A stretch of 64,000 bases of DNA, taken from NCBI GenBank assembly GCA_019009955.1, contig CM032229.1:151601001-151665000 (forward strand). The letters run 5' to 3'. A program made the position numbers and the translations under genes. Below, piece by piece: positions 11,930-21,543 of this stretch; position 1 is the first letter of the stretch; every line of letters starts with the position of its first letter. The notes under the pieces are model-generated. The model was not told the DNA's origin and searched no databases. It saw only the letters and a program-made list of their open reading frames with translations. Origin of the DNA: Riptortus pedestris (lineage: Eukaryota > Arthropoda > Insecta > Hemiptera > Alydidae).

Positions 11930-12983
11930 TAAGTCAATAAAACGAGCAGCACCGCATCAATTTTTTTGCGATAAATACTTGGAGAAGAGTGCCGAATGTC
12001 GTGCGAACAAGAAGGAAAGAGAATGCACCTGCATGAAAATATTTTCAGTCTTCCTGGATTATGGGGAGCTTTTCCAATCGTCAAAGCTATTCTGATTACA
12101 GTTTTGTTTTTTTTCTACCATTACAAGTCACACATAGCGTTTGAAGAAACACACTACTGTATATATTTCCCGCGACCTTTAACACCCCTTATCCATTATG
12201 TATCTTTTTATTTTTTTGTCACTAACTATTATAGAACAGTCACACCTGTTAATTGTGACCTTGTCGCCCTGAGCAAATGCATGACACAGCTGAGACTATG
12301 GTTTTATTTTTCTCCCCCGCAGAGCTTAGGAAAATAATTGGTTTCATTTCAATTAACGGAAAGAGATATATTCCCTGATATACCTTTTGCATTTACAATG
12401 TAATGGTTTTTTTTAAGCTTAAAGTCCATAATTAGACTAATTGAATTATATGGAGTTATAATTTTTCATGGTTATAATTGCTGTCCGTGCTTTTCACTAA
12501 GCAACTAAGGAGCACTAAGGAAGTTATTAATATACATAACTCATGTGATTTCATTTTTTATTAAATTTGAGAACACATTGAATCATAAAAATTCAGGTGT
12601 CTATAAAGGTGCACTGTTGCGAATATTTTTTTTGAATTTTGGTATTCTGGAGAAAGAACGTATACCTAATATTTATTATGATACCCAGATTGTAAGTGCC
12701 TATATAAAAATAACTAATTGATTCTGAAATAACTTATAGTGGGTCATCACAAATTTTTTCTATACAAGCTATTATGGAGGATTTTAATTTATTCTTAAGT
12801 TAAGTAGCTCAGTCAGAAAACAATCAATAAAAAGCTTTATTATAAAATACTTGAAATGAATAAAGAAAAATCTTTGTTTAATGGTTTCAACTTTATTTTT
12901 CAACTTGGTTCTTAAAAATGTGACTATGTGTTCAAAACAGTATGCACTTCCTAAAACAAACAATTAAGTCCGATTATGGTTTT
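11930..12983. other. Unassigned AT-rich sequence
   Basis: Two overlapping plus-strand frames (11886-12095, 11996-12337) have no recognisable domain and begin in or near the MITE. No other repeat seen. Confidence 0.4.
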
Positions 12984-13105
12984 AGCAGATTTCCATTAAG
13001 GGAAATCAGCTATTGAGGTTGTACTCATGACGGAATTTTCGAAATTTTTCTTCAAATGTCCATCGATCCTACCTAGTAGATGACGAAAATGAGGTCCGTT
13101 CAAAA

Positions 13106-13177
<72 letters not shown>

Positions 13178-13609
13178 CTGTTACCGCTCTAGCGGTCGCA
13201 AGTTTGATCGTTACCAAACTCGATATTTAGTCGTTTTATGTAAAAAGGAAGATCAAGTTCGTTAATGGCTGAAATCGGACCAGTGGGAGGGGGGGGGTAG
13301 AGGGGAGGATTTTCTAAAATTTGAAATATTTCCGTTACTATACTTCGGATCGAAAAATTTTATAGAATCAATCTTATTGCAAGTTAAATTTACTATAAAT
13401 ATTGTTGTATAAATTTATTCTCTATCTTGCATATTAACCGAGATATTTGCAATTTTATGAAATCGGGGCGGATAACGGATGAGAGTGAGTTTCCCGCCAA
13501 AAGCTAGGTCGGCCGTTTTCTTTACTCTTCGGCTCTCGTGAAATTTCTCTATTGTATACTACAAGTGGGAAATCTGCTTAGTATACGCAGCCCCTACGTG
13601 ACGGACTTT
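12984..13609 (+). mobile_element. Family A element, full-length short type
   Basis: Complete copy of about 626 bp. The 5' palindrome is TTTCCATTAAGGGAAA (one mismatch). The GAGGTCCGTTCAAAAC block, a TA array (about 13111-13174) and the TCTAGCGGTCGCAA block follow. The copy ends with GGGAAATCTGCT and hairpin ACGCAGCCCCTACGT plus GACGGACTTT. T-runs flank both ends and no target duplication is evident. The 5' AGCAGATTTCC and 3' GGGAAATCTGCT form subterminal inverted repeats. Confidence 0.9.
13111..13174. repeat. TA microsatellite inside family A
   Basis: Pure TA tract at the conserved internal position of the A copy. The overlapping open frames rich in alternating Tyr-Ile are translation artefacts of this tract. 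Confidence 0.95.
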
Positions 13610-14057
13610 CTTATTCTGAAGTTGCTGATTTCAGGATGCAAAATTCGGCTCTCAAGCCAGAATAAAAGTGTATTTTAGGGTTACACTTTGTTATACATCA
13701 TTCAAGATGAGAATCCAATCATCCGTGATTTTTATTTCCTCGCCCTATCAAGAACGCATTTGAAAATAAATGGGTTGAAGAAGAAAGGAAAGTTTTCCTG
13801 TCAAATGACCTTCTGTCGTTTTATTTACACTTGAATGAGTCACAACATTAATAATGTTAATTACTGAAATTCATTCAAAGCATAATTACATTATGGCCTC
13901 CGATTACACTCTTCGGATAGTAAATTATGGGAGGGGCCTCTAAATTATTTTGAGCCCTTAAAACGCGATGGTGTAAAATGGCCAGCCACTTTTTCCCTTA
14001 CTTTTTTCCTTTTATGTAGACTAATAAACGTTTAATTCCCATAAAAACGTATTTTAC
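13610..14057. other. Unassigned sequence
   Basis: No repeat of this window and no protein recognised. Confidence 0.4.
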
Positions 14058-14504
14058 TTGAATGTTGCAGAGAATTTATCGCCATTTCATTTACTGCGTG
14101 CAATCAAATCCGAAACGAAACGTAACATCCAGATTCAGGGATGTGAAAGTGAGTCTAGCAGAATGTTTATGAAAGTCGGAAGACTAGCGGACGGAGGATT
14201 TCTGTTTGTGTGGGGTTTGAATTTATGTCGCTCCGCCATGATAACGTCCTGGAGGAGGCACCACTGTTTAGTATGTAAATCTTTTCGTGAGCGAATGATG
14301 GGCAGAGCGCCACCATCTGAATGCCTACTTTATGTAATGCCATCATGCCACGGTATCATACCAACTCCATTCATTAGTGAACACGCTTTCTGGATTCAAG
14401 AATCAAAGCGGAATCAATTTCTGAGTATCCTTTTTAGTTTCATTTCAATTTTAACAGACCAAAACTCCCATTCTATGAAACTAGATCACTGTACCTATTT
14501 ATAG
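14058..14504 (+). CDS. Unidentified 148-codon open frame
   Basis: One of the longest frames outside transposable elements. It is open from codon TTG at 14058 (no early ATG) to TAG at 14502. No domain, signal peptide or membrane segment is recognisable; it is Ser- and Cys-rich with several basic stretches. Just at its start the sequence TTTACTTGAATGTTGCAG looks like a 3' splice site preceding an exon, which would explain the missing ATG. Base composition in 14090-14400 is somewhat higher in GC than its flanks. It may equally be a chance frame. Confidence 0.15.
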   Translation: MNVAENLSPFHLLRAIKSETKRNIQIQGCESESSRMFMKVGRLADGGFLFVWGLNLCRSAMITSWRRHHCLVCKSFRERMMGRAPPSECLLYVMPSCHGIIPTPFISEHAFWIQESKRNQFLSILFSFISILTDQNSHSMKLDHCTYL

Positions 14505-15299
14505 AAGAGACTTGCCTATGTTGTCATTATGAGATGTCATGTAGCGGGAAAAATATGAGCTTTCTTTCTTTAATATGCTAGAATATTTTCAAGAACATTC
14601 CGTCTAGCTCTGATTCTCTCTCGATCATTTAAAATTGTAATATTCAATTTCCAGGAGCTACGGAATCTAAGCAGATTTCCCACACAGTTGATCTCATATT
14701 CTGTTCTCTATTAATCCCGTAGGAGGAAGCCTATGGAAACAAGAATTAAAATACATATGAAAAGTAAACATACCTTGAGAAGTAGGGAGAATGGCTGACA
14801 GGTGGGAAAAAGTAAATACATATAACTTGCTAAATATTCAAATTACGAAAAAAAATAAAAACATTTGTATTATTTTGTAATTGTAGAGGATTAAATGTTA
14901 GAAAGGTCGAGACTATAACATTTTTTGATCCAACTCATAATAACTGAGTTAAGTAAAATACAATGTTCGTATTTCTCCCTTCTGTAAATCCTCCTTCTTT
15001 CTGAACCGAGTACATCCTCTGACATTGAATGAAACGTTAAAATATCTAAAATAGTCTTGATCAAATGAATATGTTCAAGTGTAGTACGCAAAACCATAGC
15101 TGAAGACGTCACATTTAACACTTCTCATTCAGTTCAAATTCAAGATCTGTTGAAAAAATATTCGACATTTAAGCTCAGAATAAGAGGCTTCGTGATATAA
15201 TAGCTTATGGTTAGCGTGAAAGGAGTAGATGTGGAGGATTACTGAATGCTAAAAACTTAAGAATACAAATAGCTCACTTAATATTGCAGACACAAAAGA
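14505..15299. other. Unassigned AT-rich sequence
   Basis: Contains an unremarkable minus-strand frame (14891-15121). No repeats shared with the window were seen. Confidence 0.4.
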
Positions 15300-15661
15300 A
15301 AAAAAAAACATTTTAGAACAACTTTTATAGACAATCAAATTAACAAGATTGATAATATTACAATTTTTGATCCGACTTATAATAACAGGAATATTTTGAA
15401 TTTTCAATGTACCCCCGACAAACCCCTCTCACCTGGCCTTGATGGAACTTGATCCTTAGTTTTACATTCAGTTAAATATCGAGTTTAGTAATGATTAAAC
15501 AAAAATTGGCGCTGCTGTATGTCAGTGTATATATATATATATAGGTCTGTGGAAAATTTTACATATATATAAAATTTTCCACAGACCTAATTTTCGTCTC
15601 CTATTTTAAAAAATTGTTCATGAATAAAACTTCAATAGATTATTTCCTAAAAAATCTGCTG
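15300..15661 (-). mobile_element. Family A element, decayed, reverse
   Basis: Matches the A middle (TTTTTGATCCGACTTATAAT, then AACCCCTCTCAC), the TA tract (15529-15543) and the 5' block in reverse (ACCTAATTTTCGTCTCC to AAAAAATCTGCT), with many substitutions and deletions. The 5' palindrome has decayed to GATTATTTCCTAAAAAATC. This is one of the oldest A copies here. Confidence 0.7.
15543..15588. repeat. Perfect hairpin, 19-bp arms, inside A copy
   Basis: AGGTCTGTGGAAAATTTTA (15543-15561) and its exact reverse complement (15570-15588) surround CATATATA. The right arm lies where family A normally has its GGACCTCATTTTCG block, so the hairpin arose by an inverted duplication over the TA tract after the element inserted. 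Confidence 0.92.
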
Positions 15662-15900
15662 AATGAAAAAAGGGACCAAATCATAATTAATTGCTAATTT
15701 CAAAAGAGAATATATTTTTTTTGTATTATTTACTGTCATTAGTACTGCGAGCTGATTAAGCATATAACAATTTGTTATTCTACGAGTTATGAGTTAGACT
15801 CTAAATATGTACAATTTTTCTTCTTCACCCAAATTATCTTTTATAAGTAATTTAATCCTATATTAAATACTAATTAACATTTTGTTTATTTCTCTATCTC

Positions 15901-16358
15901 TTTTTGTAATCAGTTCATCCCTAATAGCCTGTCACATATACTTCTCTACTGCGAGAAGTTCATCGAAGACAGAAATAAATATCTACAAACACTTTCCTCA
16001 GCAGTCAGTGATGTGCATAAAATCGAAGAGATACTTTGTATCGATAGCCTCGAAAAACTAGGCAAGATTTACTGCTTCATCACGTCATCATGCAATACTC
16101 TGGAATCTATAAGTGCTGATGGACGACACTCCAGTTAAATGTTAAGATGGATATGGGTTTATAAAATGCTTTTAGTTATCTTTTATGTACTATATTTTAC
16201 TATTTACACTATATTGCTTTTTTATTGTTATATTATTGTTGATCTCAAGAACTTGGATTTAATTATTCTTTTAAAAAGACAGAATTGTTATTTGTTTATT
16301 TAATTTGTACAAGATGTAAATCTTTAACAAAGAAATATATATTCTATTCTATTTTATA
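15901..16358 (+). pseudogene. LINE C 3' fragment, second copy
   Basis: Starts inside the zinc-knuckle segment (FCNQFIPNSLSHILLYC) and continues through the ORF2 C-terminus, the T-rich 3' UTR and a tail of ATTCT units at about 16338-16356. It is very close in sequence to the copy at 5305-5792, with small deletions (one shortens the ACACACTCCAG region). More strongly 5'-truncated, as expected of target-primed retroposition. Non-functional. Confidence 0.85.
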
Positions 16359-17254
16359 TATCCGCGTTCTTAGTAGGTTTCTAGGCAATTTGGCACTGAT
16401 GTATAGGGCGCGTAATAGAATTGATTTAGGAATATTGCAGAGTCCAAACAATATATGCAATGATTCCTTCTTGAAACAGCTTGCATGCAACGGGTTTGTC
16501 AGAGGCATTCCAGATTGGCAGACTCTTTCCTTGTCCTAGATCGCCTAGAGGTTTCCCCACACATCCCTTCGGACTGTCACAAATCGGTAATAACTAAGAA
16601 TTACTGAGGTCGCGGTTCACACCGGCTCATGGCTCAGGTCGTGCTCCACACACACTCAAACACAAACATTCCCTAAATGGCGGAGGGCGAAAATACCATT
16701 CGGCGGTAGCAGCTTTAGTTCGGACATTGCCTAACTTGCAATTTCAACTCATTTGTAAAATGACTTTGCTTTTCGACCGGAAGGGTGACGGCGGGTATCG
16801 GTTACACATGGATGCTCGTGGGAAAACATGATTCTGTTATGAACATGATTTATAGAAATACTGCTAGTCTTGCTAAAATTGGCCGGAGTTATTCAGATTA
16901 AGTTTTGACGTTTTTTTTTTTTTTTTTTTTTTCAAAATGGGTGATTATCCAATATTTTATGCCTTACAGCTGGGAGGTTACCCAACCCACTTAACAGAGT
17001 GGGCGCAGACCACTTATAATTGCTTAAAATATTACCTCCCATAGTGGTCGGTCTCGCATATATATTTTCTATCACTCCTGTTTTATATTATCTCTGCTAC
17101 GAAGAGGTTTCAACATCCTCCTTTCAGTCTATTATTTTTGCACAAGCGCGTGATGCTATTTTTCAATAGACAGTATTAATGCTATTTATTTACGACCACT
17201 TATCTACTCTATATATTAGAAAAGATTAATATTTTGTTTGGCAAATTTCAGAAT
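16359..17254. other. Unassigned sequence with a 20-base T-run
   Basis: A T-run lies at about 16912-16932. No protein or recurrent repeat recognised; the frame at 16285-16539 is mostly LINE C UTR plus flank. Confidence 0.4.
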
Positions 17255-17480
17255 GGGGCTGAGGTTAGCCATGTGAGTTAAAGCGTTTGCCTTGATCTTA
17301 TATGGTAAACCTTGATTGGCGAATTCGATTCCCGCCTGGACAATAGGAATCTATTTAGTGACGAACTCATTAAATAAAATCCTTAGTCCCACCCTGGCCA
17401 TAAAACGGTGGTAACGTGTATATAATCCTTCACAATTAGCCGTAGTTGCAAAAAGTAGACGTTAATAAATAATAATAATT
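17255..17480 (+). mobile_element. tRNA-derived SINE, full length
   Basis: Starts GGGGCTGAGGTTAGCCATG, with B box GAATTCGATTCCC, and ends AGTAGACGTTAATAAATAAT. Retains both promoter-like regions. Confidence 0.88.
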
Positions 17481-17862
17481 ATTAATTACGTACATAGTTT
17501 CTGAACCAAATATGAAACCTTGATGACAAGTATAGAATAAAAACGGAATATAAGAAATTTTTGTTTCATTTTTCTGTAGTAGATTACTGTAGAACAGACA
17601 TCTGAAATTAAAGGATTAAACTAAACATGATCTCCTTCGTCTAAGACTACATCAGCTATTTCACTGCACTCAATTCCTCAGTCTTTGAACTCTAAAAAAA
17701 GTATTTCTGAACATATGCTTCGGCTACACTCCTTATAACAATAAAAAAATTAAATCATCAATGATGAGAATAAATAACTAGTAAATACCATTAAAAAAAA
17801 ATAACACGTTGAATCTTTGACATATAGTGAGAAGTAATTTGGAAGATTAATTCAAAATATAT
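17481..17862. other. Unassigned AT-rich sequence
   Basis: Nothing recognised. Confidence 0.4.
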
Positions 17863-17992
17863 TAGCAGATTTCCCTTGAGGGAAATCAGCTATTGAGGTT
17901 GTACTCATGACGGAATTTTCGAAATCGTTCTTCAAGTGTCCATCGATCCTACCTAGTAGATGACGAAAATGAGGTCCGTTCAAAACTGTATA

Positions 17993-18041
<49 letters not shown>

Positions 18042-18470
18042 CTGTTACCGCTCTACCGTTGTTACCACAATTTTTGTTTGATCGTTACCAAACTCGATAT
18101 TTAGTTGTTTTATGTAAAAAGAAAGATCAAGTTCGATAATGGCTGAAATCAGACCAGTGGGAGGGGGGGATTTAGAGGATTTTCGAAAATTCAAAATATC
18201 TCATTTACCATACGTTGGATCAACAAATTGTATAGAACCAATCTTATTGCAAATTATATGTACTATAAATATTGTTCTATACATTTATTCTCTATCTTGA
18301 ATATTAACCGAGATATTTACATTTTTATTAAATTTAGGCCGATAAGGGATGACTGTTTCCCGCCAAAAGCTAGTTCTGCCGCAATTGTTTTGCTCACGTA
18401 TGGAGATTTTCCTATTGTATAACATCAGGTGGGAAATGTGCTTAGTTTACGCAGCCCCTGCGTGACGGAC
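17863..18470 (+). mobile_element. Family A element, full-length short type
   Basis: About 608 bp. The palindrome TTTCCCTTGAGGGAAA (one mismatch) opens it, with a TA tract at about 17989-18037 and the end CGCAGCCCCTGCGTGACGGAC. The GGGAAATGTGC near 18430 has one change against the inverted repeat. The short open frame at 18228-18422 is an accident of this element. Confidence 0.9.
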
Positions 18471-18711
18471 ATTTTTATATAATTGGATATCATTCAATAC
18501 TAAAGTTAGTTAAAATAATGTAATGTGTAAATTGCAAAAAAATGATTTGAAAAAATTAATGAAATGGACAATATTTTCCTAATTTGATAGATGTCAACGC
18601 CCAAATGGCTTACTACAACATCTTTATTCTCATTAGGAAACAAGGCGTAAGCCATCTTTGACATAAATGATTTCTATCGCAATACTGTGTAGGTTAAAAA
18701 TAATAAACTTA

Positions 18712-18933
18712 TTGTTATTTATTAACGTCCACATTTTGCAACTCAGGCTAATTGGGACGGGTAATCTACAGGTTACCACCCTTTTCTAGCCAGGGTGGGA
18801 TTTTAGGATGTTATTTATTGAATTTCGTCACTAAATAATTTCCTTTGCCCAGGCAAGAATCGAACTCGCCACTCTAAGCTTACCATGTGAGATAAAGGTC
18901 AAACTTTAACTCACATGGCTAACCTGAGCCCCA
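18712..18933 (-). mobile_element. tRNA-derived SINE, full length, reverse
   Basis: Reverse copy from the TAA-rich tail (TTATTTATTAACGTCC) through the B box complement (GAATCGAACTC) to the head (GGCTAACCTGAGCCCC). Confidence 0.88.
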
Positions 18934-19393
18934 TAAACTTAATAAATTACCATTGAAATATATCTGTCACATGTTCAGTACAGATTAAGTTCACTGCTTA
19001 AAATAACTGTTTTTACTTTAGCTGCTAGTAAAGTTCTTGTACATTTTATGACATAAATAATATACGAACTGTGTTTTTAGAAAAAATATTATCTGGAAAA
19101 AAAATACAATCACTAGGAAATTAGTAACAAATAAACATGTTGATTATTGTACGGTTGTTAGCTATTTTACATGATCTATTTTACATTAGTCGTTTCTTCT
19201 GTACTTCTAGAATGGAATTTGTTGTCGCCATTAATATATTATTGTTTTTGCTTGATTACGTAGATGCTAGTCGCAATTAGTAGTTATTAGCAGGAAATCC
19301 ATTTCCTATTGAGTGTAGTTAGTTGAACAGTGGATTTATTTACCTCACTTAGCTTTGGAAGCTTCTTATAGTTATCTCTGAGAATTTCGGGTT
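18934..19393. other. Unassigned AT-rich sequence
   Basis: Nothing recognised. Confidence 0.4.
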
Positions 19394-20027
19394 TTAGCAG
19401 ATTTCCCTTAAGGGAAATCAGCTATTGAGGTCGTACTCATGACGGGAGTTTCGAAACATTTCTTCAAATGTCCATCGATCCTGCCCAGGAGATGACGAAA
19501 ATGAGGTCCGTTCAAAATTTTATATATATATATATATATATTTGTCTGTTAACGCTCTAGCGGTCGCAATTTTTGTTTGATCGTCACCAAACTCGGAATT
19601 TAATCGTCGTATGTAAAAAGGAAGATCAAGTTCGTTAATGGCTGAAATCGGACCAGTGGGAGGGGGGTTTAGAGGGGGGATTTTTGGAAAATTCAAAGTA
19701 TCTCCTTATTATTCGTCGGATCGAAAAAGTGTATAGAATCAATCTTATTGCAAATGAGTTTACTATAAATATTGTTCTATACATTTATTCTGTATCTTGA
19801 ATATTAACCGAGATATTTGCATTTGTATTCTGCATTGGTCGGGAGGAGTGAGCTGTTTGGTACTTTCCGAAGAGAGCTCTGGCGGCCGTTTTCGTAACTA
19901 TTTGTCCATCTTGTATAAGCTTAGTGATCCCTTACTACTTACTACACTTGTTATTGGGCAGATTTCTCTATTGCAAATCTTCACGTGGGAAATCTGCTTA
20001 GTTTACGCAGCCCCTGCGTGACGGCTT
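19394..20027 (+). mobile_element. Family A element, full length, subtype A2
   Basis: About 634 bp with a perfect palindrome TTTCCCTTAAGGGAAA, a short TA tract (19517-19541), and an intact 3' hairpin (ACGCAGCCCCTGCGT). It shares with the copy at 57285-57911 a private segment before the 3' end (CTCTGGCGGCCGTTTTCG and TGATCCCTTACTACTTACTA), defining a subtype. Its perfect termini suggest relatively recent insertion. Confidence 0.92.
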
Positions 20028-20267
20028 TTATTATTATCGTTGAGGATTTCAGTGCGCGGGGCGCAATTTACTAGCTCATCTACGACATTAGTTATCGGAA
20101 CAGAACTCCATACTATTATGTCTTCTCGTTAATTTGTGTATGTATCAAATGATCGCAATTGATATGTCTCAAGTACTTATTGTGACTGTTAAACAATTCA
20201 GGCATGTCTAATTACTCTATATGACAAATCTATGAGATAAAACATTTATTTGTTAATTGTTTACTTT

Positions 20268-20405
20268 ATGCTACTACGGCTAATTTTGACTGGTTACCAA
20301 TTTTTTCAAGTGAGAATAGGGTTAAGCATTTCATTCTGGTGGGGATCGAGCCCTCGACTCCTGGTATGCCAAGAGAATTAAATCCAACTCATTAACTCAC
20401 AAGGT
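20268..20405 (-). mobile_element. Diverged SINE-like relic, reverse
   Basis: Carries GCTACTACGGCTAAT, TGGTTACC and a tRNA-like region GATCGAGCCCTCGACTCC (B box complement) in the order expected of the SINE, but the body matches poorly. It may be an older subfamily or a separate tRNA-derived SINE, perhaps shared with 25611-25768. Confidence 0.45.
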
Positions 20406-20627
20406 TAAAATTACTCTCCTCATCAGTGAAATGGAATAACTTTAAATGTAGTTTTTGAATCCAAAGAATCAGATTATTGTAGAGTGATCGTTAAAGCAAC
20501 ATCTTTTTAGCAACGATCAACAATACACAGCAATATTTACAACTCCTGTACTTTACAGAACATACCGGCGAAGGAGCAAATTCACTATAAATAATCTGAA
20601 TCGTACTAAAGCTAAAGGAACTTATTA

Positions 20628-21338
20628 AAAGTCCGTCACGCAGGGGCTGCGTAAACAAAGCAGATTTCCCATGTGAAGTTTTACAATAGAGAAATCTGCA
20701 TACTGGTAATACAAGCCCACCATGAGTAAATACAAACGGTAATAAGAAATCTTTCAGTTAATATTAAATATATAGTTAATAAATTCCCAACTAAAACGGC
20801 TTCTGAATTGTAAAAATAATTTATAATTTAATAACTCAAATTTTAGTAGTACAAGGACTAAAGAAGGGGGGGCGGCGGCGGATGAACAGACCGTATTTGC
20901 ATAAATCACACAAAGTAACGAAGGTAAGGTAAGGTTAGAAACGAAGGTAAGGTTAGAAGAAGCTTCCACCTGAGCCGAGAAGTTACGAAAACGGCCGAAC
21001 TAATCCGATCAATACCAGACCACAGCCTTCATAAAAGTACAAATATCTCGGTTAATATTCAAGATAGAAGAATAGAATAAAGAATAGAAGAATAAATGTA
21101 TATAACTATATTTATAAGAAATTTAATTTGCAATAAGATTGGTTCTATACAATTTTTCGATCCGATGCATAATAACGGATATATTTCGAATTTTTGAAAA
21201 TCCCCCCTTTAAACCCTCCCTCCTACTGGTCCGATTTCAGCCTTTAACGAATTTGATCTTCCTTTTTACATAAAACGATTAAATGCCAAGTTTGGTGACG
21301 ATTAAACAAAAATTGCGACCTCTAAAGTGTTAAAAGAC

Positions 21339-21420
<82 letters not shown>

Positions 21421-21543
21421 TTGAACGGACCTCATTTTCGTCATCTCCTGGGTAGGATCGATGGACCTTTTAAGGAATTTTTCGAAAATCGTGTCATGAG
21501 TACGACCTCAATAGCTGATTTCCCTTGAGGGAAATCTGCTAAA
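20628..21543 (-). mobile_element. Family A element, full-length long type, reverse
   Basis: About 916 bp, opening (in reverse) with GTCCGTCACGCAGGGGCTGC, then the long-type insert containing a G/C-rich microsatellite (GGGGGGCGGCGGCGG near 20866-20880) and the duplicated AAGGTAAGGTTAGAA. It continues through a TA array (21341-21418) to the palindrome TTTCCCTTGAGGGAAA and TCTGCT. The longer middle separates it from the short type of about 600-630 bp. Confidence 0.9.

Noticed and set aside
11806..12084. 92-codon minus frame
   Set aside because: Arises from the GC-rich terminus of the hAT-like MITE and its flank; no domain.
12996..13265. Open frames on both strands encoding alternating Tyr-Ile
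   Set aside because: Pure translation of the TA microsatellite in a family A copy; the same applies to 2963-3280 (minus), 58846-59031 and 59906-60145.
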